Shown here in pieces: positions 1-11,440 of a stretch of 13,148 nt of DNA (position 1 is the first letter of the stretch; each line of letters begins with the position of its first letter). A model generated the notes under the pieces. It did no database searches. It was not told the origin of the DNA and saw nothing but the letters and a program-made list of their open reading frames with translations. A program made the position numbers and the translations under genes. This stretch comes from Phoronis ovalis (taxonomy: Eukaryota; Phoronida; Phoronidae): positions 1-13,148 of the forward strand of contig JAOXYB010040128.1 of NCBI GenBank assembly GCA_028565635.1. The letters are read 5' to 3'.

Positions 1-25
1 TTCAAGCAGCTGTTGAGATGATTTG

Positions 26-55
26 CTTGCAAGACAATAAAGGAGGAAGTTAGTA
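26..55 (-). other. Canonical branch point and 3' splice-site configuration at left edge
   Basis: On the minus strand 55-49 reads TACTAAC, a perfect branch-point consensus, followed by a pyrimidine-rich tract and the first downstream AG at 27-26, 24 nt from the branch adenosine. This is what an acceptor for the next cyclin D exon should look like. However, the phase required by exon 4 gives only seven codons before TGA at 4-2, and the window ends. Another frame reads NHLNSCL, loosely like DCLxxC, but would need a different phase. Confidence 0.2.
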
Positions 56-699
56 CTAAAGCACAAGAAACATAGAACAGTAGAAAACATAGCGTGGCCA
101 CATTGTGGGGAACAAAATCAGCATGCTCTTCTTGGTTTTATTTCGAGCGTACACTTGTTTACAGTTTACGGTGCATGGATTCATCTGGTAACACTTTCTC
201 TGCCAAAATATTCAGTGTTTTATCATTATGGTCAAAAGCACACCTACATTTAAGGAATTTCTTTCATCTCCATGGCAACCAGACATTTTAATCACTTTTG
301 TGTAAAAATAAAATCTAGTAGTTCTCATTACAAGTATTGTTTATTTGTAAGTCCCTCAATGGTTTCCAAACAATCTTTTAATAGGTTCAAACAAACAGTA
401 TCATTGGGTCTGCCACTGATTAGCTTGTAAAACACTACTTAAATCTCCTCTTTAATACTTTACTAAGTATGCTGTTTGGGAAACAATCTGCTTTAACTGA
501 GTCAATTCCCATGAAACTTCTGGCTGGACTTGTTGCTATTATAGTCCCAGACCACACTGAAAACAGCTCATATCAATCTCAGTTGATACTATTAACATTT
601 CTTAAGATAACCCTGTCACCAGAGGTATTAACATCCTTGATCTCCAACATATCCAACACATGTGCAAGGCCACATGCATGAGTTGCAATATATTTTTTT

Positions 700-728
700 A
701 CAAACAAATGTTTGTGGGCCCCCACAAA
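700..728. repeat. Overlapping inverted repeats (alternative hairpins)
   Basis: ACAAACA (700-706) pairs with TGTTTGT (709-715), and the overlapping TTTGTGGG (711-718) pairs with CCCACAAA (721-728). The two hairpins share bases and exclude each other. No coding or mobile-element context was found. Confidence 0.5.
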
Positions 729-1179
729 AATTTCAATTTAACCCCATGAAATAAGTCATATTTTGTCTACATGATCCAGGACCAAAACAGAAGCTATATT
801 TGCCTGGAGTATGAATAACTGAATGTTTTGTTATCTAACAAAGGTTGGGGTTAGAGACCCCATTTTTTGGATTGCCTTTTTTCCAACCACTGATGCATCT
901 CTTGCAGTCGATAGTAATATATTAGAGGACTTATATTTTAGGAAGCTCAGGGTGTACCACAGACCTGTTGATGACAATATCAGTCTGAAATTCTTGGAAT
1001 CTGCTTTCAGGTTGGAAGTCTGAGAAAGTTTTTGTTATGAGGTGCTAATATGCTTGACTTTTCTATCACACTCCATCATTACTGATGACTGAAAGGATGT
1101 GATGTTGTTAAGAGATAAAATTTGTCTACAGCAATAATTTTAGCCATAAATTCCTGAACTTTTAAAATTTTAGTATCTG

Positions 1180-1194
1180 TTTTTTTTTTTTTTT
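1180..1194. repeat. Homopolymer T15
   Basis: A run of 15 thymines in the non-coding region left of exon 4. On the minus strand it is a poly-A run, which could mark the tail of a retroposed element, but no body of such an element or flanking duplication was recognised. Confidence 0.6.
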
Positions 1195-1969
1195 ATGTCC
1201 TAGTAATTACATTATTATACTGCTTGCCTAAGATTAGGTACGATAAAATTATATTTCTATGTTGAAAGACGATTCTTTCCTTTTTGTATACAAGGAAGCA
1301 GGAAAAAATAAACAGTACAAAAATTAATTTATCTCATAAATGATTCAACAGTGAAGTGTTCTGTTTAAAAAACCCTGGAATTTCTTGAAGGAGCCTGCTT
1401 CATGTCCTGAAAATTAATAAATACTGACTGCTGTGTAGAACGATAGTGTCTCAAAAAGAAACTGAAAGACAAGTTTTGCACAATTTCTGAAGATAAAAGC
1501 AATTGCAAAACAATATCAAGGAGTATTTGAAGGCAGGATGTTTCGATTATTTAGTTTTTTATGAGTTTCATAATCTAATTTCAAGTCGATACCAAATATT
1601 TGGGTTATCTCCGGACCTCTACCTATATTTCCACGGATGTGAATGACGTCTAATCAAATTTTAGCACTCTATTGTTTGGACTGTAAAAAAGTGCGAGATC
1701 AAATTGTACCAAGACACCATTAAATCGAATTAAGCAATAAAAACAATTCTCCAATGTTTCACCAAAGGTTTAAAAAATTCCTCAACATTTTTTTCATTCC
1801 CCTGATATCTGATTCCCATTCTTTAGATAAAGCATGGTGAGTTTCCTGGTGGGCTCAGGCATTAATGTTTCATTTGAATTATAGACCAGTCAGCTAACAC
1901 ATTTAGACACATAGTTATCACAAGTTATGAGCTAGTCTGTTGTATATTTATTTTCTCTCAAGGCTAGTT

Positions 1970-2155
1970 TTACAGTGAAAGAATGCCATTGTTTTGTGAA
2001 GACTGGTGTAGGGTTGTGACATTTGCACTTGTAACAACCTGAACCAAATGGAATGATAACCTATGGTTTTGTGTAGACACCTTGATGCACTGAAAGCTGC
2101 TAACATAAGCTGTATGGCTCCTGGACAGCCTGACACATGCATACTCCACCACATT
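1970..2155 (-). other. Weak candidate for cyclin D terminal exon
   Basis: On the minus strand an acceptor-like TTTATACAAG ends at 2156. It is followed in phase 0, the phase left by exon 4, by a 61-codon open frame starting NVVEYACVRL and ending GILSL, then TAA at 1972-1970. An AATAAA follows at 1952-1947. The tail is rich in S, T, Q and H, and the total protein would be about 310 residues. The overlapping frame is also open and includes GCPGAIQLMLAAF, which loosely resembles the expected C-terminal helix. Against it: the phase-0 frame lacks clear CQEQIE similarity and any Thr-Pro degron, and the pyrimidine tract is poor. It is the best candidate in the window, not a confident exon. Confidence 0.15.
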
Positions 2156-3608
2156 CTTGTATAAACGATGGCTGGTAGTGGTTTTTTGTGTGTTTATAGG
2201 TGTATGGCCAATGGTATTTTATTTAAAAACTTTCAGTACTTTATTTCTCTGAAAATTGCCAACTGGCATATGAAAGAGTCGGTAATTGGCCAACTTCAGT
2301 CACCCGTAATTTTGTAGCCCCATTGGATCAATGACAGTTGACAACATGGAAGTATGGAAATGACTTGCAAGTAAGCAATATTACATTGCTACTTGACATC
2401 TTTTTAGGGTAAAATTTGTTTCAACATTATTTTAAAGGTTAATTAATTTAATATAATTTGATCGACTTCAAATAATTTTCCAAAACTTGTAAAAGTATAG
2501 TAAGAATTAATTATTTTTACGGGTTAGCTGCGTCATGTCAGTAATGTTTCGTACACAATCAGGGGTGTTGGTTACCTTTATCAGTATTTATAGCTTATGT
2601 AGGGTGAAGACACTTGAATGAGCGAGTTATATTCGTGGAATTCTGTGGATAGGCCCTTGCCTTTTGCAAGCCACCTAGTCAAAGCAAGACTTCTGCCACC
2701 TTTCTTATCTTATAAAGGATGATGCTTTCTAAACTACATACACAATTACCCTAGAAATAACTTTTATGCAACAGGTGGCTGTAAGGTTATACCACTGAAT
2801 ACTTCACAATCTCCAGACAATTATTTGCATTTTTAACAAGCTTGAATAGAAAGGAATTTTTATGGAGTACCTGACTTCGAGGTACTTCAAAATATACATT
2901 TTTCTGTCAATGTGCTTTCACTGGGCACTTAAAATGGACACTATGAAAAATGAACAAGTCTGACCAGGCAGCTTGGGACAACAGTGTACTTGGATGTCTA
3001 ATGTGGGATTAATTATGGAGATTAAACAAAACTGATACATCAGATTTCCTGTATCAGCAGCAAGTCCTCCTTATTCACATAAAGATTTATTTACAGGATA
3101 ACAAATTACTCAAGGTGCGAAACCTTTAACCTTGCTTCACCCCACGTTTCAGAAGCACCAAAATAAGTATCTTTCAAACTGCATTATAAACAGCCAAGGA
3201 AAATATACTAGTGATGCCCTGGTGGAACAGGTAATTTGTGATTGTTTATTTTAGTTATAGAGTCAAGTAAGTTTTGTGTATTGCATATTACAAATTGTGA
3301 ATTAAATAAGCACTGGGGAACAAATTGCAATTATGGTTTCTGTAACTTATCTGTGTATGGTTTGTTATTATCCTATATCTGTACTAAGGGAGACAAATTG
3401 CAGACTTTTGCCATATTTGCCAAAAGGTTTCTATATTCACAACAATTTGATGCAAATGCACCTGGCAGTTTAGGGAAAATGTTATTTCTGGCATGCTTCC
3501 ATTGGGAGCAGTGATACAAATACCCTAGCAACATCACTACTAGATGACATTTGCGAGATAAACTGTCAGAAACTGATACAACTGGAGGCAGAAAATATAG
3601 CAACTTAC

Positions 3609-3748
3609 CGAGTCTATGCCAGTGATTTTTTGAATTCTTTCTAATAAGTTATATTTCTGGACCCAAGCTTGACCTACTAACCCATTGGCTGCCGCACCTA
3701 TGCTACCAGCTGCAATCATGGAAGGTGGGTACATGGAAAACTTGAAAT
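3609..3748 (-). CDS. CCND: Cyclin D exon 4 (residues 203-249), second cyclin fold
   Basis: This exon encodes the middle of the C-terminal cyclin fold. The split codon gives Asp203, followed by FKFSMYPPSMIAAGSIGAAA, where vertebrate D2 has a near-identical FKFAMYPPSMIATGSVGAA. It then reads NGLVGQAWVQKYNLLERIQK and ITGIDS. The last part aligns with the vertebrate segment just before the DCLxACQEQIE helix, so coding should continue in phase 0. The acceptor is TTTATTTTGTTTCCAG ending at 3749. The donor after TCG is GTAAGT at 3608-3603, the same as exon 1. The helix after NGL is slightly shorter and sequence-divergent from vertebrates. The exon is separated from exon 3 by the longest intron in the window. 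Confidence 0.96.
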
Positions 3749-6700
3749 CTGGAAACAAAATAAATTCATTAAATTTGGGTGAGTGGAAAACAGGAAGTGT
3801 GGAAGAGAAAACATGATACCTCTAAAAGAAACTAAATACATTTTTTCATGAGATAAAAAAGTTCAAAGGAAAAATATTTATACAATCTTAAATTAAGCAA
3901 GATAAATTAAGCAGGAAGAACAAACAATGTTTTAAGAGGCTAGATATACAAGTTTTATGGAAGCTCTTACAAAAGTCAATGAGTTTGTCACTACCTACCT
4001 GTCTCACTACAGCTTAGCCTGCTAAATGTTAGTGTAAGTATATAGTTTGACTATCAATATATAGCACACCTATTTGACTGCAAGTGCATACATCTTACCT
4101 GTTGCTAAAGGACAATCCAGGTAGCATTAAAATGCCAGGTACTAAAGTATACCAACCATGAGAATGAAGTGCTGGGCAAATTTGCGTTAATTCTTAAATT
4201 CTAACTTTAGAGAATTTAATATAAAACAAAGACTGCATATTTTTGAATATTGACCATCTCATAAAACTCGCCCATTGTATATTCACACTTATAAATTTTG
4301 TTTAGAAATGAAGAATTATCAGAAGTTTTTTTTCCATTTCATTTGGTCAAGACAGGACAGATAATTCAGATTGTATTAGTGGACACTAAGTATTGATCCA
4401 CTCCCTTAAATTCCTCAGAACATTTTAAAACAGGTGTAATATTTCTGCATTTTTCTATCATGTAATCTTGCTAATTGGGCATAAGAAGTTGAGAGACTTT
4501 ACATACCTACCTTATGATTATTTACATAAAGCTTAATCACCTTCAGGTGAGGTAGATAGCTACCCGGCAAATATGTAATGTATGTATTATATTATTATGC
4601 ATTATGTTATATATTCTTTTTACTCCCTGTATCCAACACAACCTTTTATATCAAAATATAGGAAGGTAGCCTGAAGTACAGGTATACACAGTAACTACTC
4701 CTATGAAACTCCAAATTATAATATTTATCATATTTTGCATGTGGAATAGATATCAATTACCGAAGCTCGAGGCAATCAACATTGTATTCACTTCAAGCAG
4801 ATTTGTGCCACAATAATCACAGAAATCTAAATCAAAAATTTATTAGGTGTAAGCACCAACGTCATCAGTGATGTTTGATATTTAACGCCAATTAGCAATA
4901 ATACTTTATAGTTATGCTAAAATGTCTCCAGTTACATTCCAATCTGTAGTATTACACAAGCGATGCATTTTTCCATAATCGCACCTATAAAGATCCAATA
5001 GTATTGGCCAACAACAAAAGTCTGGTAGTTTAGACGCTAGCTTGTACATTTCAAGACCATGTAGGCCAGACACCTTTGGTTATTTGTACTAAACAACACT
5101 TCATAACAAAAGGGTAGTAGAAAATTTTTTAAAAATTATGGTCATTTACATAAAGAATTTCTTCCAATGTCCTACCCGATGGCTGGCTAACAGACGGCTT
5201 AAACATATCTTCAGTGAATTGAAAATATCAAAAAAATTTTGATCATAATCACTGACCCTCAAAAACCACCTGTCTAGAGTAAATTCCTTTGCATTGTTAT
5301 TCTGCATGCTTGTCGTCTTCTTTTAAGAGCATCCCCTTTTTCTATTAAAGCCTTACACTTAATATATATACATTTACTTGTAATAAAATATGATTAACAG
5401 TGAAACCTAAATATAACTGTGTACATATATTTAAGACTAAAACATCTGCTCTCTAATAAATAAAAAATAAACTATTTCATTCATTATTTCGCTCTAATGA
5501 GCGTGGCTAGGTATCACAAATAGCATGTGCCTTCTTTTGTTGTCCACAATTTATGCAAATAGATGAGATATGAGATGAATAACAGGAATTTTAAGATATG
5601 CTTATGAAAATGTTTAGCAAGTTGTGCAAAACCTATAGCAAAATGATCACGGACCAGATCAGAAATATATGTGAAAAAGGAACGAATTTTCTTATCCAAC
5701 CTGAACAACAATTGCACTTTCATACTATTTTTGCAGTTACTTCAGTTTTAAGCTAGCATGAGAAAAATTTTGAAGAAACGAAACGAAATACGGCACAACA
5801 ATTGAGCAACTGTCTGCGCTGTTTAAGTACAGAAAATTTTCAATGTAAATTAAAACACAATTAAAATTGGAAGTGACAATTTTTATCACATCCAGAAATT
5901 CCAATTAGTTGAGAATCCAGAAGTATATTTGCTTTTGGCTATGTGCACTTGATGGACCAAAATTTGATGCCCTATGTTGTTATCTTAATACATAAATCTA
6001 ATGAAAACTAACACTCCTACAACTGTGACCAATAATTTGAAATCTAACACGTCTTGTTCTTTTCCGATAAAATTGTCATCATTTAATAATAATATTTCGG
6101 AGAAACATTCAAAATCTCAATTTTTTTTGTAAAAACCAAACCATTATTTTGGAAAATATTGCAACTTTTGCATTTCTATTTGAACTTTGCACAGAATTAT
6201 GTATCAAAACATATTGCAACAGGGGGTGTTTTTCACCACAGCAATGCCTGGTATGCAGGTTTACCTCTACTTTCCCAGGCTAGACTTGCACACAATAAGG
6301 AAGCTCAAATATATTTACTTTTTTCAGGAGACAGGCTCCACTTAACAATGTTGGGATCGGCATTAATTTAGGCAAGTTACCACACAAATAAGCTAAAGAT
6401 TTTTTAATATTTTTTTTATTATAAAAACATGTCTTTTGAAGAACAACTCTCGGCCCTAGCTATATTTTAAAGCTTGTATTATGGTATGGCTCAATTTTTA
6501 CAAGTTTTCCTTTTATAATGTGAAATTCAATTGTAGTTGGCTGCTTCTATTGTTATTATTCCTAAGAACCAGGACAAAGTTAGTGTATTGTGATTAGTGT
6601 TACCCACACCTTTATTATAACACATGTTTACATTTAAAGCATTTGTCAATACTGTTGGTAGACCACCTATCATATAATGAAGAAAAAACAAGTAGAATTC

Positions 6701-7082
6701 TTCTAAATTAAAATAAATTGTTACTCCTATGAATGGAAAACAAACAACATGCAGGACTTCTTAGTTTTCAGAGTTAAATACAATTTTAAAACCTTTCTCT
6801 TTAAACCCATTTCATTTGTTGATGTTAAGTGATAAGATTGTTGTATTTGTAGGTTTAGGCTAACAACATAGCTCATAAAATAAACACAGTATTTGTGTTC
6901 TTAATTCAATACCTATGCAAAAGAACTTTTTACCATATCACCAGGTAAACTTGTTCTTCAAACACCAATCCCTTTGAAATGATTTACCATTGAGATTTGC
7001 CTTCCTAGACCTGTATAATCTATGGCTTGGTTGATAAATCAGTTTAATATTCTCTAACTGTCAGTACCAGTTTTACTGTTTC

Positions 7083-7100
7083 GCATACACTGGTGTATGC
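7083..7100. repeat. Short perfect inverted repeat in intron 3
   Basis: GCATACAC and GTGTATGC flank a TG spacer, giving an 8-bp-arm palindrome. No target-site duplication or longer terminal repeat was noticed around it, so it is more likely a small hairpin or chance palindrome than a mobile-element end. Confidence 0.5.
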
Positions 7101-9290
7101 CAAATTTCTAAATTGTAGATAAACTTAATTCAGGACAATTGAGATGTTTTTGGAATCAACTTCTAGCATTGGTGTCCATATAGACAAGTCTCCTTACATG
7201 TGGACCCCCCTAAAACAAACCTAGATTCAAAAGTCTCAAGCAGTATCCCATTTGTGAGAGGGATGTCCATTAGGATTTTAAATTATACCTTTGACTTCAG
7301 TGGGAATTCCCCAAGTCCAGGTATGCGAAACATGCATATTTAGGAGAAAGTGCATGGGAATGATGGATAAGTCATGCTTACACATGGACTTGTAACAATC
7401 TCTTAACAATGTGATGCTTTCTTTGCAATTTGTAAAGTGAAGTAAATAAAACAATATTTCTAATCTAAACAATGGTAACAGTAAAGAGTGTGCTTAATGA
7501 ATCCAGTGTTTGCGCTCTTACATCTTGTACTTAGAAATATGTTTATCAAGGTATTATGAACAATTTACATAATTATCGGAGATTCTTAAAGAGACATAAA
7601 AGAAATCTTAGTAATAGTAGAGTGGTAATTGCCTTTAAAATTCACTAGTTGATTCTTTTTTAGGTATGCTAACAAACTGTCCTTTCATCATGTTTATGAA
7701 GTATTCAAAATCAAAGCTTCAGGTTAGATGTAAACATATTTGGAAATGTTTTTTTTTTATCTTTAAAATCTAGAAAGGTATTTCACAATGTTGTAGCATA
7801 TAGATGCCGACAAAATAACTGAAGCCATTTTGTGTGTAATCAAAGGAAGGGGAATATAAATATGATTGAGCCCACAACAGAACTATTATCCACCAAATTG
7901 TTCCATGCAATTAATTCCAAATTACAGGAAGGAGGGACAAGTTATGGCATTTTTCTCTCACAGCACATGGGCTTCCAGGATGTTATCCTTAGAAATTAAA
8001 TTGTGAAAAGTCAAACAGTGTTTGACACTATTACAGAACATTCTGCAATTACTCTTAGCAATAGGACTAAGAAAGGCTGCTTTGTGTTGAGATTAATGGG
8101 TATCGTTCTTGCATTTTAATGGTTTTGAGTAAAAAATTCAAAGGTGTACGTGAGATCTGGTACTCGCCTTGGGACCAGTATAGAGAACCAATCGTCCGCA
8201 TTAAATTCTTTTAGTTTTATTTTGTATAAACATGTTTTCTGGATAAATACAAGAAATAAATAGAGGAGAAAGGATACTTGAGCTTTAACAAACATTGGGC
8301 ATGAGAGAGAGGTACTTTTTCTTTGACCATACTCTGATATCAGATTACTACAAAGAGTAAACCACACAACTTGTTTGCACTCAAAGCTTGTCCCATTCAA
8401 TTAACATTTCTTTTAACTTCAGAAATTTCACAAAAAATAAAAAAATTATTTTAAGAAAGACAATTGTTATTAATGTTGAATTAGCCACAAAAGTTGACAA
8501 GGTCACACGGAACACATTTGTTCCTTGTTTATTAATTTTGGATCTCCGACTGAAAAAATTAATACATCAAAAATTTGAAAGTCTAATTTATGAATGACTC
8601 GCCTTTTTTTACTGAAAGATAAATAAAAGTATTTAAATTCAGCCTCTTCATTGAATTGGTGTAATTGCATTATACCGGCATGTTAACAAGAATAATTCAA
8701 GTTCATATGTTACGATGATACACTATTTCATTCATATTTTATGTATTCTCGGAGACAATTGTATCCAAATGACCCACATGCACTTATTTTTAAACTTAAA
8801 TTTAATTCAATTTGTCACCAGTAATATTACCGAGTTCAGATTCCTGGTGTCAAAATCACAAAAATATTTGTGTACAATGACAAATTATTATTTAAGAATT
8901 TGATGAGTTTTTGTATGTTCAAAGTCCAGACGGCCACATTAATTATTATTTATTTATTGCTATAGTTTTAATTCAAGTGCAACAAAGCAAATCCCACCTG
9001 GCAAAAGTGACTTGCATCCAAAAAAAAAATCCTCCACACTGTTTTTTTATTTATTTATTATGTTTTGGTTCACTAGCTCTTGGACTTTCTTTGTGTTTTA
9101 TTTCAATCAACCCACTACTGCCATCTCAGATTTATAAACTTTTCTTTTAACCAAATATTTAAAAAACTGGAATTTGACTACCTGACATTATTATTTCTAT
9201 TAGTTTATAATCAGTTGAATACTTCTGTAGTGTAAATTGAACTGCATTAAATTAGACAGTGTGTTATGTCAAAGCGATTAGTTCCAATTC

Positions 9291-9305
9291 TGCCACTAGG
9301 TGGCA
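9291..9305 (+). promoter_or_regulatory. CTCF-core-like palindrome in intron 3
   Basis: TGCCACTAGGTGGCA contains CCACTAGGTGGCA, which fits the CTCF core CCASYAGRKGGCRS when read on the plus strand with the following C. It is also a perfect inverted repeat (TGCCAC / GTGGCA around TAG). It lies about 200 bp downstream of the exon 3 donor. CTCF is conserved through Bilateria. Occupancy cannot be judged from sequence. Confidence 0.4.
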
Positions 9306-9501
9306 CTGTCCAAACCAGAACTCATTCAATTTGCATTTAATAGAACCAAAAAAGCATAAGCAACAAAAATCCACTCACCTTCTAGTTGTATTTTTTTTCC
9401 AGAATAACAGCATAAAATTAATTTAAACATGAGCAAAAGCATGCACACTGTGGTCACACTTTTTATAAAACAGTGCGACACGGCAACACTTTTTATCTCA
9501 C

Positions 9502-9676
9502 CTATTGAGCATAATGCAATAAATGTCTGCGCGTGTCGTTTCGTAGTTTCTTTCATTTCTTTACTCATCACCAAACTTGCATTACTAAGTCGGCTAAGAA
9601 TATGTTCTACAAAATCATTTGGAGTTATCGCTGATAGGTCCCATTTTAATTTCTGAAGCACAAAAAGTTCCCAGTT
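9502..9676 (-). CDS. CCND: Cyclin D exon 3 (residues 145-202, plus first base of codon 203)
   Basis: This exon encodes the last helix of the N-terminal cyclin box and the start of the second cyclin fold. It opens NWELFVLQKLKWDLSAITPN, followed by DFVEHILSRL, and ends KRHAQTFIALCSI. Glu147 aligns with human cyclin D1 Glu141, the partner of the CDK-binding lysine in exon 2, so both residues are kept. The stretch SNASLVMSKEMKETT before KRHAQ is a few residues longer than in vertebrate D2, which suggests a loop or helix extension. The acceptor has a good pyrimidine tract (TTTCTCTTTGCCTTTTGTAG) ending at 9677. The donor GTGAGA starts at 9501. The exon leaves phase 1, completed by AT of exon 4 to give Asp203. 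Confidence 0.97.
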
Positions 9677-11440
9677 CTACAAAAGGCAAAGAGAAACCCG
9701 GTATTTATAAAATGTCAAACATGTTCAAAATCAATGATATTTCTTATAAAAACACTCATTACCGTCAAATTACCTTTAATGAAAGGTCAATAGTGGTATG
9801 CAATTTCATAATTTTAAAAAATTTAATTAATAAAGCATGAAGAGCAAAATGTTAAGTTTTAAATTAGGAGATTGAAAAATGCACACAAAGGGTGAATACT
9901 TTTTGGGCATTTGTGACATTTTTATACATAAAAGCATAAGGTAACTCCTACACCCAATAAAGAAATAACTTTTAACAAACATAAAACAGAATAGTTCATT
10001 CAAAAGATTTCAACTATCTGCACCTTTAGCCTATAAACAGGTCATAAAATCTAATGTAAAAGATCAGATAAATCAAATGAAAGCAAAACATTGTCAGAAT
10101 TACACAACAAGAAAGATGACTTACACAACAAGAGAATGGGCAGTAGTGTTATCACAACACAGGGACAATCAACAATTTTGATGGCTTTGCAAGATTTCCT
10201 ACAAACATTTGTACAAAGACACCCCTAGCTATCTTAAGTCCAGGTAGACAGAGAGCCTACCTATAGGCTACCAAGTCCAAGTTGAAATCACCAGAATCCT
10301 AAGTGGGTGTTCTAGTAATCAGATTATAAACACCTTGTTTACCGACTCATGCCCCTACATAATGGCATTCAAGAGATATGTGGCAGTTGCTTTAAAAGGA
10401 ATTTCTAGTATTAAACAATCTTAACTAACATATACACATTTATTTTGATAGATGAATAAAATCCAAAAATCCATCACTTTTATTTCCTGGTTAGAAATAA
10501 ATCTACCAGGTAGGCAAAAATTTCCTGTCATGTAAAGAAAACATGGCTAAAATTGACTATATTTGTTCCCAGTGCCAGATAGAATTACTACATCACTGGA
10601 ATTAACAGATAGTATACAGGTAGTTAACTTCCACAGGTAATAAATAATACATTATGAATCATTGTCTCATGATCAAACGAATATTATAAAGCAGCTTGTA
10701 TTTTACAGCATAAATTTCCACTGCAGGCTGGAATATTGTTGTAAACAAACTAGTTGCCCCCCTCCCCACCCCCCACCCCTGGTTAGTAACTAACACAAAC
10801 AATACTACAGTTTCTTTTTCAATAGATAAAATTTGATTGTATTTTACGACTTTGAAGTAATATATTTTAAGTTTTCTTTAGCATACTGACAACACCCACC
10901 TGTTGATTTAAGGTGAACAAAGTCTTAACATACTCTAATGGCTTCAGTAAAGATAAATATTGGAAGTTGAACTAAATGGGTAATACCTGGACAGAGACAG
11001 AATTGTTGACATTTTCTCATTGATAAAAATTCAATTAACTATTTAACTTGTTAGGTGTGAAATACACAATATTAGGTAATCCAACTTCACTGATGCAGGT
11101 AAAACAACATATGCTAATGTTTTCACTCAAGGTGAGGTGTTAGACACTTAGCAACATTATACTATTTGATGGTCTGACACCTGAACTGCAATGGTTTAAC
11201 ACTTATATATTTCTATCTTTTAAGTATGGAGACAACAAGTTCGCTTGTACGAAGCAACCTCAAACTATCATTTAAGAATAACTTATACACTGCAGACATG
11301 ATAAAGACAATTACATAAAATATACATAAAATGCAAATGATATATGTGTTCCCCTGTTATTTGGGAGAAAGTACAAAAATATGTAAAAATAATAACATAA
11401 TGTCCAGAAAAAAATATTAATAAAAAAGTTTAATATTTAC
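9677..11440 (-). other. Cyclin D intron 2
   Basis: Intron of about 1764 bp, GTAAAT...TTTTGTAG, phase 0. It is AT-rich with no recognised gene. The notable element is a C-rich tract on the plus strand at 10757-10779, G-rich in the transcript, annotated separately. The short plus-strand frame at 9619-9840 overlaps exon 3 in antisense and is a shadow. Confidence 0.9.
10757..10779 (-). other. G-quadruplex-forming tract in intron 2
   Basis: The minus (sense) strand has G runs of 4, 6, 4 and 6 separated by single bases (T, T, A). This satisfies the usual four-tract G-quadruplex pattern with the shortest possible loops, which is known to be the most stable arrangement. Being on the sense strand, it could fold in the nascent transcript as well as in displaced DNA. 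It is the only long G/C tract noticed in the window. Confidence 0.7.

Larger units (their letters stand above)
1..3608 (-). other. Region after exon 4: intron 4 and/or 3' part of cyclin D
   Basis: The donor of exon 4 (3608) opens into 3.6 kb with no confidently recognised coding sequence on either strand. By family knowledge this should be intron 4, followed by a final exon with a CQEQIE-like helix and a TPxD-type degron, but neither motif was found on the minus strand by eye. Short plus-strand frames at 94-291, 469-681, 823-1023 and 3242-3514 match no family I know. The region also holds a T15 run at 1180-1194 and small hairpins. A weak candidate terminal exon and an edge splice acceptor are listed separately. 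Confidence 0.6.
3749..9501 (-). other. Cyclin D intron 3 (long)
   Basis: Intron of about 5.75 kb, GTGAGA...TTTCCAG, phase 1. It is AT-rich with A/T runs (for example 10 A at 9020-9029) and an AT-rich low-complexity stretch near 4575-4617. Short open frames at 5514-5723 (-), 6159-6371 (+), 7278-7472 (-), 8116-8400 (-) and 8388-9150 (+, several) show no family motif, no repeated pattern and no gene-like arrangement, and are considered chance. No transposon terminal repeats or tRNA-like promoter boxes were recognised. A CTCF-core-like palindrome is listed separately. Confidence 0.88.

Noticed and set aside
886-915. Minus-strand DCKRC sequence resembling the start of the missing exon (DCLxxC)
   Set aside because: There is no AG in the right phase before it, and the following residues do not match the cyclin tail.
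823-1023. Plus-strand 66-codon frame with a fairly protein-like composition
   Set aside because: No recognised family, no splice-site support examined on that strand, and length within chance expectation for several kb of non-coding DNA.
1368-1410. TTAATTTTCAG acceptor-like site on the minus strand followed in phase 0 by DMKQAPSRNSRVF and a stop
   Set aside because: The acceptor is good, but the frame is only 13 codons and has no cyclin D tail features. AG after T-rich sequence is common in this AT-rich DNA.
8116-8400. 94-codon minus-strand frame inside intron 3
   Set aside because: It is on the same strand as the gene but has no recognised motif and no cyclin counterpart between exons 3 and 4, which join in phase without it.
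9018-9062. A10 run followed by TTTATTTATTTATTA, considered as a retroelement tail
   Set aside because: No element body, promoter boxes or target-site duplication were seen nearby; simple AT-rich sequence explains it.
9429-9656. Plus-strand 75-codon frame
   Set aside because: It is the antisense shadow of cyclin D exon 3.
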